Shown: piece after piece, positions 28,292 through 37,993 of the stretch | Numbering within the stretch: the first letter of the stretch is position 1 | Layout of the letters: each line of letters opens with the position of its first letter | DNA from: Phenylobacterium sp. J367 | GTDB taxonomy: Bacteria > Pseudomonadota > Alphaproteobacteria > Caulobacterales > Caulobacteraceae | DNA length: 64,000 nucleotides | Assembly: GCF_024699985.1 (NCBI RefSeq) | Contig: NZ_JAJONA010000001.1 | Span: forward strand, 1,674,001 to 1,738,000 | Direction of reading: 5' to 3' | The notes under the pieces: generated by a model | Told to the model about the DNA's origin: nothing | What the model saw: the letters and a program-made list of their open reading frames with translations, nothing else | Database searches by the model: none | Position numbers and translations under genes: made by a program

Positions 28292-28631
28292 AGCGATGTG
28301 CCGGATCAGTCGCGGCTCGCAGCGATTGTAGCCGCGAACTTGGATCAGCTCTTCGTCTCGGTCGAAGATGAGATTGCTGGGCGCATCGCGCCGCCGGAAA
28401 TCCGGCCGGGCAGTTCGCTGAGCGACAGTTAGGACCGACAATCTCACCCTCGATCCTGCCGCCCGCGCCCGCCGCCTCAAGGCCTGGCGCTCGCGCGCCG
28501 CCGCTGGCGCGGGCGGGCTGAAGCCCGCGCCTTCACCCGGCGGGCGCGGGCGGCGATGGGCTGGCTGTGAGATCTAAGGCGGGGTGGCCGCTCGGAGGGG
28601 CGGCACCGCCCGCGATCATGCCTAGCGACGG
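28292..28631. other. Gene-poor remnant stretch
   Basis: No complete gene seen. A rightward open segment at about 28433-28577 reads LTLDPAARARRLKAWRSRA and then Gly/Arg-rich sequence, without a start codon, so it may be gene debris. A strong hairpin GGCGCGGGC/GCCCGCGCC lies at about 28504-28531. This is consistent with the scar of an insertion or deletion. Confidence 0.35.
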
Positions 28632-29256
28632 TCAGTTTGCGGCGCGAGCAGCCGTGAAATCTGGAAGCTGAATGCGGGTCAGCCGCCAACCAAAGAGACC
28701 TTGCCGACGTAAAATGAACTCGAGCTTCTGACTGGGGGGCCTCTGGGTCAGAAGTCGATATTCCAAAGGTGTCGAGGTCCTTGTACCGATAGTCGAATCT
28801 CGGTTGTTGCGATTCTGGCAAAGACGATTGTGGCGTATGCCTTTTGGCGGCCTCCACCTGAACGGCCGCTTGGTTGCTAGTAGTGCTTAGGCCTGTCGGC
28901 TTCGCCTTGCCGGTGGTGACCATGGCTCCGATGGCGTCTGGTGTGACATAGGCGTCAATTGCCCGCTCAACGATCGCGGGAACCATCAGGAGCGCGAGAG
29001 CGGCGAATGGATTCGCCTGCATCTCCGGGTCCGTCTGCATGGCCGTCATTAGCTGAGCATTGATCTGACTCTTGAGGCCTTCACGCACAGTTGGGAAGTC
29101 GACGAGGCGTTCGAGTCGCTCAGCGTCTCCCTCGCGCGCGGCAGACCTCAAGCTCTGTGCCGCGAGTAGCGGGGAGGCGAAGTAGGCAGCGAAAAATGCC
29201 GCAACGAGCGCGATCGCGCCGTTGAGCAAGGCTTGTTTCGACACGCCGGCCCCCAT
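28632..29256 (-). CDS. DUF2939-family protein; frameshifted near the C-terminus
   Basis: About 207 aa. One N-terminal membrane helix (GAIALVAAFFAAYFASPLLAA), then the DUF2939 body (LRSAAREGDAERLERLVDFPTVREGLKSQINA and ALALLMVPAIVERAIDAYVTP). An extra G in the + strand run 28734-28739 shifts the last 40 codons. Corrected it ends KLEFILRRQGLFGWRLTRIQL ... AARAAN at 28632, typical for the family. Function unknown. Lower G+C than flanking genes. Confidence 0.75.
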
Positions 29257-29329
29257 TGCCAAGCTTCGAGCTAATCGCGGAACGAGGTTATCTTCAAGCG
29301 GTAGCAGCGGCTGTGAATGAGGCCCGCGC

Positions 29330-29390
29330 GCCCCCTCATCCGTCGGCCTTGCCGACACCTTCTCGCACAAGGGGAGAAGGGCGGCCGGGA
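29330..29390. repeat. Intergenic palindromic element
   Basis: Contains GTCGGC-CTT-GCCGAC followed by CTTCTC...GGAGAAG, a composite hairpin of a kind often repeated between genes in Caulobacterales. It sits between the DUF2939 and TPR genes. Confidence 0.4.
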
Positions 29391-29402
29391 CCGGACCGCC
29401 CG

Positions 29403-29963
29403 TCAGGGCGGCGCCACCGAGAGGCGGGCGAGTTCGGTGCGGGGTTGCTGCCACTCGGGGCGGAGCTCGATGGCCCTGGCGTAGTCGGCCAGCGCGGCCT
29501 CCCATTGGCCGAGGTTCTCGTGAGCCAGGGCGCGGTTGAAGTGGGCCTTCTCCGGTTCCTTGACGCCGAGCGCGAGGGCCCGGTCGAGGTCGGCGATGCT
29601 GGCAGCGAAGCGGCGGGCGCCGAGGGTGGCGGCGCCCCGGTTCAGATAGGCCTCGCCCAGGTCGGGCTTGACCTGCAGGGCGGCGTCGAAGTCGGCGGTG
29701 GCGCCGGCGAAGTCCTTGCGCCGGAGCTTCATGACCCCGCGGTTCACGAACGTGCCCGCCCGGTCGAGGGGGTCGAGGACCTCGGTCGTCAGCGCGTTCG
29801 TGCAGACGGCCTGGCTGGCGATGTCGTCCTCGCCGGTCTGGGCTGCGTAGGCGCAGAGCCGCGCCTGGCTGCCGCCGAGGACGGTGACCGCCTGCGCGCC
29901 AGCGCTTGTGGCGGCGAGGGTGGCCAGCGACGCGATACCAACAAGGACCAGGATCCGACGCAC
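29403..29963 (-). CDS. Secreted TPR protein
   Basis: 186 aa from the GTG at 29963, which has GGAGGAG 8 bp upstream (better than earlier in-frame starts). Signal peptide (ILVLVGIASLATLAATSAGAQA), then at least three TPR units (AGTFVNRGVMKLRRKDFAGATADFDAAL; DLGEAYLNRGAATLGARRFAASIADLDRAL; KAHFNRALAHENLGQWEAALADYARAI). Two cysteines (LCAY, VCTN) could pair in the periplasm. Role unknown; TPRs imply a protein-binding scaffold. Confidence 0.8.
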   Translation of the reverse strand: MRRILVLVGIASLATLAATSAGAQAVTVLGGSQARLCAYAAQTGEDDIASQAVCTNALTTEVLDPLDRAGTFVNRGVMKLRRKDFAGATADFDAALQVKPDLGEAYLNRGAATLGARRFAASIADLDRALALGVKEPEKAHFNRALAHENLGQWEAALADYARAIELRPEWQQPRTELARLSVAPP

Positions 29964-30143
29964 GGCGCTCCTCCGTTTTCGTGCAGACGATACGCGAGAC
30001 AAGCTTCGCCACATTAGCCGGTGGAGGGGGCGCGCCTGTCAACTGCCGGCGGCCGGGCCGGCCGGGCGGCGGGTTTGGCGGCGGGCTTGGCGGTGCGGGG
30101 GGCGGGGGCGTACACCGCCGGCTTCGGCGGTTCGGAGGCTTCC

Positions 30144-30464
30144 ATGAGCGATGCGGGCGGGGACGGGGACTTCGTGTTCGACGAGGCGTCGGGGGAGTGG
30201 ATCAGCGCCGAGGAGGCCAAGGCCCGCGCGGCGGCGGCGGCGGGCGCCGTGGAGGTGCGGGACGCGGTCGGCAACCGGCTGGCCGACGGGGACGCCGTGA
30301 GCCTGGTCAAGGACCTGAAGGTGAAGGGGTCGGGCGGGCAGACGCTGAAGCGCGGGACGGTGATCCGGGCGATCCGGCTGACCGGCGACCCGCAGGAGAT
30401 CGACTGCCGGCACGAGGGCATCAAGGGCCTGGTGCTGCGGGCGGAGTTCGTCCGGAAGGTTTGA
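30144..30464 (+). CDS. PhnA/YjdM C-terminal-domain protein lacking the zinc ribbon
   Basis: 106 aa from the ATG at 30144 (GGAGG upstream). The second half matches the YjdM/PhnA domain: RDAVGNRLADGDAVSLVKDLKVKG, LKRGTVIRAIRLTGDPQEIDC, GLVLRAEFVRKV. The N-terminal CxxC zinc ribbon of E. coli PhnA is replaced by FVFDEASGEWISAEEAKAR, with no cysteine pairs. The biochemical role of this family is unclear and it should not be taken as a phosphonate enzyme. Confidence 0.82.
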   Translation: MSDAGGDGDFVFDEASGEWISAEEAKARAAAAAGAVEVRDAVGNRLADGDAVSLVKDLKVKGSGGQTLKRGTVIRAIRLTGDPQEIDCRHEGIKGLVLRAEFVRKV

Positions 30465-30508
30465 GGGCGAGACGCGCGCCGGTGTGGGGGCAAGCTTGGG
30501 GGCAGGCG

Positions 30509-30925
30509 ATGGGCAGGCTTGAGACATCGAGGGTCGTGCTGCGGCTGGTGCTCGGCGCGGCCTATCTGGCCGCGGGGGTGCTGCATCTCCTGGCGCCCCG
30601 GCCGTTCGTGGGGATCACGCCGGACTGGGTGCCGTGGCCGGAGCAGGTGATCGCGGCGACGGGGGTCGCCGAAATCCTGGGGGCGACGGCGCTGGTGGCG
30701 GTTCCGCGGCTGCGGCGGGCGGCGGCCATCGGGCTCGCGCTCTATGCGGTCTGCGTCTATCCGGCGAACATCAAGCATGCGGCCGACGCCCTGGCGGCCC
30801 AGGGCTCCGGCGCCTGGTGGCCCTATCACGCGCCCAGGCTGGCGTTTCAGCCGGTCATCGTCTGGTGGGCGCTGTTCGCCGGCGGGGTGACGTCCTGGCC
30901 GTTCGGCCGGCGGGTCCGGGACTGA
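30509..30925 (+). CDS. DoxX-like membrane protein
   Basis: 138 aa with four hydrophobic helices (LVLGAAYLAAGVLHLL, QVIAATGVAEILGATALVAV, AAAIGLALYAVCVYPANIKHA, PVIVWWALFAGG). The pattern AAYLAAGVLHLLAPRPFVGITP...GVAEILGA and YPANIKHA fit the DoxX/MauE-like family of small inner-membrane proteins. Function unknown. Confidence 0.8.
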   Translation: MGRLETSRVVLRLVLGAAYLAAGVLHLLAPRPFVGITPDWVPWPEQVIAATGVAEILGATALVAVPRLRRAAAIGLALYAVCVYPANIKHAADALAAQGSGAWWPYHAPRLAFQPVIVWWALFAGGVTSWPFGRRVRD

Positions 30926-30970
30926 CGTAGTGCCGGCGCAATTGTCAGCGCCGGGGCCGCCCTCTACGAC

Positions 30971-31915
30971 ATGGCCATGCGCGCCCTTCCCGTCCTGATG
31001 CTGATCGTTGTCGCCGCCTGGGGGGCCGCGGCGGCGGCGGCCGAAGTGGCGGACCGGCTGCACGGTCCGCGCGGGGAGTTCGTGGACATCGGCAGGCGGC
31101 GGCTGCGTCTGGTCTGCGAGGGCCCGCGCTCGGACGCGCCCACCGTCTGGCTGGAAGCCGGCGCGTTCGGCGGGGCGGCCGACTTCGCGGCGATCCAGCA
31201 GAAGCTCACGGGCCGGGGGCTGCGCTCCTGCGCCTACGACCGGGCGGGGATGGGCTACTCCGATCCCGGGCCGGGCCCGCGGGACGGGGCGGCGATCGCC
31301 GGCGACCTGGCGAAGCTGATCGCCGCCTCGGGCGAGCGCGGGCCGTTCGTGTTCGCGGGCCACTCGATGGCCGGCCTCTACCTGCGCCTCTACACCGCGC
31401 GCCACCCCGACCAGGTGGCCGGGCTGGTGCTGATCGACGCCGCCATGCCGGAGATGATCGACGCCCCCGGCGCCCAGCAGTTCGTCGACCGGTTCACCAC
31501 CCTGGCCCGGCTCGGCGCGGCCGTGGGCAGCCTGGGGCTGACCAAGCCGTTCTATCTGATGGGCGACCGCATCGGCCTGCCGCCCGAGGGGCGGGCGGAG
31601 AAGCGGCATGGGTTCGTCTCGGGGCGCCAGAGCCGCACGGCGCTGGCCGAGGTGGAGAGCTGGCGGGCGGCCGCCCAGCAGGCGGCGGCGGCGGGACCGC
31701 TGGACCCCGACTGGCCGGTGGCGGTGGTCATGGCGGGTCCAGCGCAGTCCGGCGCCTGGACCGAGTCGCGCGAAGCCCCGGCCCAGGCGTCCCGGGCCGG
31801 GTTTGTGGACCACGTCGAAGGGGCCGGCCACCGCACCCTCCTGGGTCTCGTCCACGGCGATCGCACCGCGGCGGCGATCCAGCGGGTGGTCGCAGGGCCG
31901 GGCGCCCGGGACTGA
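30971..31915 (+). CDS. Secreted alpha/beta hydrolase
   Basis: 314 aa. Signal peptide (LPVLMLIVVAAWGAAAAAAEV), oxyanion strand LEAGAFGGAADF, CAYDRAGMGYSDPGPGP, nucleophile elbow GHSMAG, and late VEGAGHRTLLG with the likely catalytic His. It shares layout and many motifs with the hydrolase at 16809-17665 (for example SDPGP, RDGxAI, PDxVxGLVLIDAAMP), so the two are probably paralogues, this one exported. Convergent with the AbgT gene. Confidence 0.85.
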   Translation: MAMRALPVLMLIVVAAWGAAAAAAEVADRLHGPRGEFVDIGRRRLRLVCEGPRSDAPTVWLEAGAFGGAADFAAIQQKLTGRGLRSCAYDRAGMGYSDPGPGPRDGAAIAGDLAKLIAASGERGPFVFAGHSMAGLYLRLYTARHPDQVAGLVLIDAAMPEMIDAPGAQQFVDRFTTLARLGAAVGSLGLTKPFYLMGDRIGLPPEGRAEKRHGFVSGRQSRTALAEVESWRAAAQQAAAAGPLDPDWPVAVVMAGPAQSGAWTESREAPAQASRAGFVDHVEGAGHRTLLGLVHGDRTAAAIQRVVAGPGARD

Positions 31916-31939
31916 CGCAGGGCGGGCGCGGGCTCCGTC

Positions 31940-33532
31940 CTAGGGCGCGGCGGCGGGGGAGCGCGTAGGCGACGGGCGCGCTCGGGCCGAGGGGAATACC
32001 CAGTCCGATCCACGCGACCACCAGGACCACGCCCACGATCAGCAACCCGATGGAATAGGGCATCATCGTCGCCGCGAGGCTGCCGATGCCGAAGTCCTTC
32101 TGCCAGCGCTGGCAGAACACCAGGATCAGCGGGAAATAGACCATCAGTGGGGTGATGATGTTGGTCGCCCCGTCGCCCACGCGGTAGGCCGCGGTGGTGG
32201 CCTCGGGGCTGATGCCCAGCAGCATCAGCATCGGCACGAGCACGGGCGCCAGCAGCGCCCACTTGGCGCTGGCCGAGCCGACGAAGAGATTGAGGCCCGC
32301 CGTGAAAACCACGATGATCGCCAGGAGCGCCGGGGCCGGCAGGGACAGCTGCTGCAGCCCGGCGGCGCCGTGGACGGCGGTGATCAGCCCGAGGTTCGAC
32401 CAGTTGAACATCGCCACGAAGTGCGCCGCGGCGAACGCCAGCACGAGATAATAGGCCATGTCGCCCATCGACCCGGCCATCATCTGCACGAGGTCCCGGT
32501 GCGTCTTCACCGTCCCGGTCGCCCGTCCGTACGCCCAGCCCGTGGCCAGGAACAGGAGGAAGAAGGCGGCCACCAGCGACTGGTAGAAGGGGGTCAGCCG
32601 GCCGGTCGCCGCCGCGGTCTCGTCGATCAGCGGGGTGCCGGGGCCCAGGGTGAAGACCAGCCAGAGCGCCGCCACGGCCGCCGCGGCCAGGCCGGCGCCG
32701 CGCAGCCCTCGCCTCTGCTCGGGCGTGAGCGGCGCGTCGGCCACCATCTCGGCCGAGGCCTCCGCCCCCTCTTCGGCGGCGGAGCCGGGGTGAAGCGGCC
32801 CAGGCGCGGCTCCACGATCCGGTCCGTGACGTACCAGATGACCGGCAGGAACACGACCGTCATGGCCGAGATGAAGAACCAGTTGCCGGCGATGTTCGCG
32901 TCCCATGCGGGGGCGATGGTCTCCGCCGCCGCCTCGGTGATCCCGAACAGCAGGGCGTCCAGCTGGCCGGGCAGCAGGTTGGCCGAGAAACCGCCGGAGA
33001 CCCCGGCGAACGCCGCCGCGATGCCCGCCACGGGATGCCGGCCCGCCGCGGCGTAGAGCGCGCCGGCCAGGGGGATCAGCACCACATAGGCCGCATCCGC
33101 CGCCAGGTTGCCGAGCATCGCCACCAGCGCCACGAGCGGCGTGAGCAGCATCCTGGGCGCGCCGCGCACGGCGGCGCTCATCGCGGTCCCGAACAGCCCC
33201 GAGCGCTCGGCGACGCCCGCGCCGAGCATCACGACGAGGACGTACCCCAGCGGATGGAAGTGGGTGAACGTGGTCGGCATCTCGACCCAGAGCCGGCGGA
33301 TGTTGTCGGCCGAGATCAGGCTCTCCGCCGCGACCAGGGCCAGGGCGCCGGTCTCCGGGTCCTTTTGCGTCGGGTGGACGGCCGACACGCCGAGCGCGCT
33401 GGCCACCACGCTGATCACGATGAGGGCGCCGATCAGATAGACGAACAGGAAGACCGGATCGGGCAGCCGATTGCCTGTCCGCTCGATCCAGCGAAGGACC
33501 CCGCCGGTCTGTTCCCTGCTCGCCGAATTCAT
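31940..33532 (-). CDS. AbgT-family transporter; frameshifted
   Basis: About 530 aa, 12 or so membrane helices. N-terminus MNSASREQTGGVLRWIERTGNRLPDPVF..., and conserved GYVLVVMLGAGVAERSGLF and GDGATNIITPLMVYFPLI mark the AbgT (p-aminobenzoyl-glutamate) family, some of whose members export sulfonamides. RBS AAGGAG before the ATG. A missing base at the + strand G run 32787-32790 splits the frame between LGRFTP and GSAAEEGAEASAEM. The frame then runs past the expected end; a TAG at 31940-31942 after SPAAAP, one frame away, is the probable natural stop. Confidence 0.85.
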
Positions 33533-33689
33533 GAATTGACGCTCCTTCGCGGCACCTGCCCGCCGATCGCGAGAACGCGTATCTAAGCGCAGCCACGCTC
33601 CATATGCATCCGGAACATGCCAGGGGTGGCGCGCTCCGGACGGAAGTGCAACGCTCCGCGCCGCCGCGTCCGGCGGGGGGAAAACAAAG

Positions 33690-34544
33690 ATGAAGCGTGC
33701 GGTTCTGGCGGGGCTCGTCCTCGCGCTCGTGTCGGCGTCGGCCGCGTCCGCCCAGCCGGCCGCCCGGCCTGCGCCCACGGCGGCGGCCCTGCCGCCGGTG
33801 ACCATCTACCATCTGGAGGGCCGCCGCTCGGAGCGGATCGTCTGGCTGATGGAGGAGCTGGGCCTGCCCTACCAGCTGGAGTTCAAGCCGGCCGACATGA
33901 TGGCCACCTCGGCGGCGCTCCGGGCCATCAACCCGGCCATGCCGGTCTATCCCACGGTGAAGTACGGCGATCAGATCCTCGTGGAGTCGGGCGCGATCAT
34001 CGAGACGATCGTCGACCGCCACGCGCCCGGCCAACTGACGCCGGCGCTCCACTCCGCGGACTACCCCTATCACCTGATGTGGATGCACTACGCCGAGGGC
34101 TCGCTGGCCTCGCGGGCGATCGCCGACTACCGCGTCTGGCAGATCCGGCCGCCCACGGAGCGGTCGCGCCTGGTGGATTCCGAGCAGGTCGTGCAGTTCG
34201 CGGAGGACTACCTGGGCCAGCACCCGTGGTTCGGCGGGCAGGCGTTCTCCACGGCCGACATCATGATGCTGTTCCCCCTGAACTTCGCGATGCAGCTCAA
34301 CATCGTCGACAAGACCCGGTTTCCCAACGTCAACGCCTGGAAGGCGAGGATCGAGAGCCGCCCGGCCTATCAGCGGATGATCGCCAAGGCGCGCCCGCGG
34401 GGCATGGTCGGCAGCCTGCCCGCCCTGCCGCAGCACGCCCCGCCCGGGCCGCGCGCGGCCCCCGCCCCTCGCGGTAGGCAGCGGGCGCCGCGGCGTCCTT
34501 TCCACTGGCGAAGCGGCGGCCCGGACAGTACAGGGCCCGGATGA
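33690..34544 (+). CDS. Glutathione S-transferase-like protein with signal peptide
   Basis: 284 aa. A clear Sec signal (MKRAVLAGLVLALVSASAASAQ) precedes a GST N-domain (VTIYHLEGRRSERIVWLMEELGLPYQLEF ... VYPTVKYGDQILVESGAIIETI) and an all-helical C-domain (FSTADIMMLFPLNF). Classical GSTs are cytosolic, so predicted export is unusual. A Pro/Arg-rich tail of about 45 aa is extra. The stop overlaps the next gene's ATG (ATGA), supporting this reading frame and coupling. Confidence 0.8.
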   Translation: MKRAVLAGLVLALVSASAASAQPAARPAPTAAALPPVTIYHLEGRRSERIVWLMEELGLPYQLEFKPADMMATSAALRAINPAMPVYPTVKYGDQILVESGAIIETIVDRHAPGQLTPALHSADYPYHLMWMHYAEGSLASRAIADYRVWQIRPPTERSRLVDSEQVVQFAEDYLGQHPWFGGQAFSTADIMMLFPLNFAMQLNIVDKTRFPNVNAWKARIESRPAYQRMIAKARPRGMVGSLPALPQHAPPGPRAAPAPRGRQRAPRRPFHWRSGGPDSTGPG

Positions 34545-34997
34545 TCGAACCCCATCCGTCGGGCGGCTACATCCTGGACGAGCTCGTCGTCGGCATGAGC
34601 GCCGAGAAGCGCGTGCCGGTGACCGAGCAGAGGATCGCCCAGTTCGCCGAGGCCTCGGACGACTTCAATCCGCTGCACATGGACGAGGCGTTCGCCTCCC
34701 GGACGGCCTATCGCGGCCGGATCGCGCACGGCCTGCTGTCAGCCTCGTTCGGCTCGGCGGTGGTGGGGACGATCCTGCCCGGCGCCGGGGCGGTCTATCT
34801 CGGCCAGACGCTCAATTTCCACCGGCCGGTCCGCATCGGCGACGTGGCCCAGGCGCGGGTGACGGTGGCGTCGATCGACGACGCGACGGCCCGGGTCGTC
34901 CTGCGCTGCGAGGTCTTCGTGGGCGACGACCTGGTGATGGACGGGGAGGCGACGGTCCGCGTGCCCCGCCGCCGGCGGCCGGCGAAGGGGGGCCTAG
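34541..34997 (+). CDS. MaoC-like dehydratase; frameshifted near the stop
   Basis: Hotdog-fold (R)-hydratase signature FAEASDDFNPLHMDEAFASRTAYRGRIAHGLLSASF, with the catalytic Asp/His in DDFNPLH, then YLGQTLNFHRPVRIGD. Acts on 3-hydroxyacyl-CoA or enoyl-CoA esters. One extra G in the run 34987-34992 carries the frame past its likely end; deleting it gives RRRRPAKGA and a stop at 34995-34997. Overlaps the GST-like gene by 4 bp. Confidence 0.85.
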
Positions 34998-35174
34998 GGC
35001 CTTCGGCTTCAGGTCCGGGCGGGCGGCGAGGAAGGCGGCGCGCTCGGCGGGGGTGAGGACCTTGGCCTTCTTCTGGCGGGAGACCTTGGGCGTGGGCCGT
35101 GCGTAGGCGGTCGGCTCGGCGGCCTTGCGGGCGCCGCCCTTCAGGTCGGAGAGGCGGATGGGGGGCGGCTTCAT
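34994..35174 (-). CDS. Small basic hypothetical protein; possibly frameshifted
   Basis: Start MKPPPIRLSDLKGGARKAAEP at 35174. It is rich in Lys, Arg and Pro, with a helical stretch LTPAERAAFLAARPDLKPKA. The frame runs past 34994 in the raw sequence. Deleting one base near 34996-35001 would stop it at 34994-34996, giving 59 aa convergent with the MaoC gene. No family recognised. Confidence 0.45.
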
Positions 35175-35289
35175 GGCGTGGGGCCTCGCGGGGCTGGGTC
35201 GAGCCACCGCCCACGAACGGGCGGGCCCTCACGCCATGTGTGGACGATTCCCGGCGGGGCGCGCCGGGATTTCGCGCCGCAGCCCTAGG

Positions 35290-35412
35290 TCAGGCGTCGG
35301 CCAGCCAGCGCCGCGGCAGGCGGTAATCCGGGCGGGTGGGGCGCACGAGGTCAAGGCCGACGCGCGCGGCGAGGCCGGCGAACCGGGCCATAATGACGAG
35401 GGTGCGGATCAC
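35290..35412 (-). CDS. 40-aa microprotein coupled to upstream ORF
   Basis: GTG start overlaps the preceding stop (GTGA), giving MIRTLVIMARFAGLAARVGLDLV and a basic C-terminus (RLPRRWLADA). An amphipathic or weakly hydrophobic N-terminal helix is likely. No family known; the overlap is the main support. Confidence 0.35.
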   Translation of the reverse strand: MIRTLVIMARFAGLAARVGLDLVRPTRPDYRLPRRWLADA

Positions 35413-35588
35413 GACCGGCGGTCGCCGCGGTCGCCCTGGCCGCGCTTGGCGGGCGTCTTCGAGTGCTGGCGCTGGTCGGCGGCGGAGGATTTGCCCACGT
35501 CGGTCTGGTCCTCGGTGAACCGGCCGTCCTCGTCGCGGCGCACGTAGCGCTTGTCGGTTCCGGTGTCGATTGTCTCGCGGTTCGGCAT
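35409..35588 (-). CDS. Small hydrophilic conserved protein
   Basis: 59 aa starting MPNRETIDTGTDKRYVRRDEDG, with GAGGGAG upstream of the ATG. It resembles small, charged, apparently disordered proteins often seen in Alphaproteobacteria (T-D-K-R-Y-V-R-R-D start). Function unknown. A DNA- or stress-related role would be a guess. Confidence 0.65.
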   Translation of the reverse strand: MPNRETIDTGTDKRYVRRDEDGRFTEDQTDVGKSSAADQRQHSKTPAKRGQGDRGDRRS

Positions 35589-35749
35589 CTGATGCTCCCT
35601 CTGCTCCCGACAGAAGGCGCAGGCGCGGCTCCGGTTCCCCGGCGGGCGGCGCGGAATCCGCGCGATCGCCCGGTGGAAACCGCGGCGCGGAAGGCCCACA
35701 TTCCCGGCGACGGGCCAGCGCCCGATGACCTGAGCGAAGGAGACGCGAC

Positions 35750-36265
35750 ATGACCACGACCGAACGGGCGGTTCTCGCCGGGGGCTGCTTCTGGGGCATG
35801 CAGCAGCTCATCCGCCGCCAGCCGGGCGTGCTCTCCACGCGGGTCGGCTATTCGGGCGGCGACGTGAAGAACGCCACCTACCGCAACCACGGGACCCATG
35901 CGGAGGCGATCGAGATCGTCTTCGACCCGGCCGTGACCAGCTTCCGGGATATCCTGGCCTTCTTCTTCCAGATCCACGACCCGACGACGCTGAACCGCCA
36001 GGGCAACGACATCGGGATGAGCTACCGCTCGGCGATCTTCTACACCGGCGAGGCGCAGAAGCGGGTCGCCGAGGAGACCATCGCCGACGTGGAGGCCTCG
36101 GGCCTGTGGCCCGGCAAGGTGGTCACCGCCGTGGAGCCGGTGGGCGACTTCTGGGAGGCCGAGCCCGAGCACCAGGACTACCTGGAGCGGATCCCGCACG
36201 GCTACACCTGCCACTTCCCCCGGCCCGGTTGGAAGCTGCCGGCCCGGGCGTCCGCGGCGACCTAG
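35750..36265 (+). CDS. msrA: Peptide methionine sulfoxide reductase A
   Basis: 171 aa with the catalytic motif [10 protein letters not shown]. Family segments are [53 protein letters not shown] and [19 protein letters not shown]. Repairs oxidised (S)-methionine in proteins. It converges on and overlaps the HxlR gene by 4 bp. Confidence 0.95.
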   Translation: MTTTERAVLAGGCFWGMQQLIRRQPGVLSTRVGYSGGDVKNATYRNHGTHAEAIEIVFDPAVTSFRDILAFFFQIHDPTTLNRQGNDIGMSYRSAIFYTGEAQKRVAEETIADVEASGLWPGKVVTAVEPVGDFWEAEPEHQDYLERIPHGYTCHFPRPGWKLPARASAAT

Positions 36266-36684
36266 GCGCTCAGGCCAGGCGCTCCGGAGCGGGCGGCCCC
36301 GGCGGCCGCCCGCTCGGCGAACACGCGGTTCACCGCCTCCAGGTTCGCCTCGCCCCAGAGGCAGAGCGGCACGAGAGCCTGGGCGAGGCTCTCGCCCAGC
36401 GGCGTCAGGCTGTAGTCCACCCGGGGCGGGATCTCCTTGTAGTCGGTGCGCTTCACGAGGCCGTCGGCCTCCAGCTCCTTGAGCTGCTGGATCAGCATCT
36501 TGTCGCTGGCGTCGCGCACCGCGCGGCGGAGCTCGCCGTAGCGGGTCGGCCCCCCTTGCGCGACGAAGTAGAGGATCAGCGGCTTCCACTTGCCGGAGAT
36601 CACCCGCAGCGTGGCGTCCAGGCCGCAGGTGAAGCCGGGCAGGGTTGGCGTACAGGCCGGACCGGCCGAGGAGGTCTTCGACAT
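36262..36684 (-). CDS. HxlR-family transcriptional regulator
   Basis: 140 aa winged-helix regulator: [72 protein letters not shown]. Cys and redox or electrophile sensing is common in the family. Divergent from the SDR at 36770 across 85 bp, so that gene is its likely target. Confidence 0.9.
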   Translation of the reverse strand: MSKTSSAGPACTPTLPGFTCGLDATLRVISGKWKPLILYFVAQGGPTRYGELRRAVRDASDKMLIQQLKELEADGLVKRTDYKEIPPRVDYSLTPLGESLAQALVPLCLWGEANLEAVNRVFAERAAAGAARSGAPGLSA

Positions 36685-36769
36685 TTCTGGGCACTTACCA
36701 AAAGGTGCATACTTGTCGATAGGTGGGTGCGCCGCCAGCTGAGGGCAACCTCAAGCAAAGGAGCGCATC
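36685..36769. promoter_or_regulatory. Divergent HxlR/SDR promoter region
   Basis: The short gap contains ACTTACCAAAAGGTGCATACTTG-like A/T-richer sequence with an ACTT...AAGG...ACTTG arrangement at about 36693-36716. It is a plausible operator for the HxlR protein. Not a perfect palindrome. Confidence 0.4.
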
Positions 36770-37505
<736 letters not shown>

Positions 37506-37519
37506 GGACGCCCGGGACG

Positions 37520-37918
37520 TCAGTCCCTCAGGCTGGCGGGGACCTTGCCGCCGTTCTCGGCGAGCTTCTTCCAGACGGCCTTGGAGAGCGCGATGTTCTG
37601 CTCGGCGCTGCCGTGCGGCCCGGCGTTGACGCCGAGCTCGCCGGCCAGCTCCTTGCGGGCGTCGAGGCTGGAATCCATGTCGAGCAGCTTCAGCAGGTCG
37701 ACGATGGAGGTCCGCCAGTTGCCGCCGCCGCCCTTGGCGGCCGCCATGGATTCGAGGATGGCCTCGACGTCCACCGGCTGGGCGGGCTGTGCGGCCGGCG
37801 CCGGAGCAGGCTTTGGAGCGGCCTGGGCCTGAGGGGCAGGCTGGGGCGCGGCCTGCGGCTTCGGGGCCGCCGGCTTGTGTCCGGTAATCTTGTTCCAGAT
37901 CGAGCTGAAGATGCCCAT
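37520..37918 (-). CDS. DUF3597-family protein
   Basis: 132 aa from the ATG at 37918 (GGAGGC upstream). N-terminal MGIFSSIWNKITGHK, a Pro/Ala/Gln linker, and a C-terminal globular part (VDVEAILESMAAAKGGGGNWRTSIVDLLKLLDMDSSLDARKELAGELG). Small predicted helical protein; function unknown. Confidence 0.85.
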   Translation of the reverse strand: MGIFSSIWNKITGHKPAAPKPQAAPQPAPQAQAAPKPAPAPAAQPAQPVDVEAILESMAAAKGGGGNWRTSIVDLLKLLDMDSSLDARKELAGELGVNAGPHGSAEQNIALSKAVWKKLAENGGKVPASLRD

Positions 37919-37993
37919 GGGTCGCGCCTCCGTCCGTTGTCCCGCCTGATGGCCGGGCGACAACGGACGGGCGGCGGGGGGCGTTCCGGCGCT

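Noticed and set aside
28013..28432. 139-codon rightward frame opposite the TIR-like relic
   Set aside because: The opposite strand carries recognisable TIR-like motifs over the overlapping part. The rightward product resembles nothing and has no RBS.
31728..34505. 925-codon leftward frame spanning the AbgT gene and both neighbours
   Set aside because: Only the middle third is real (AbgT C-terminal half); the rest is shadow joined by a frameshift.
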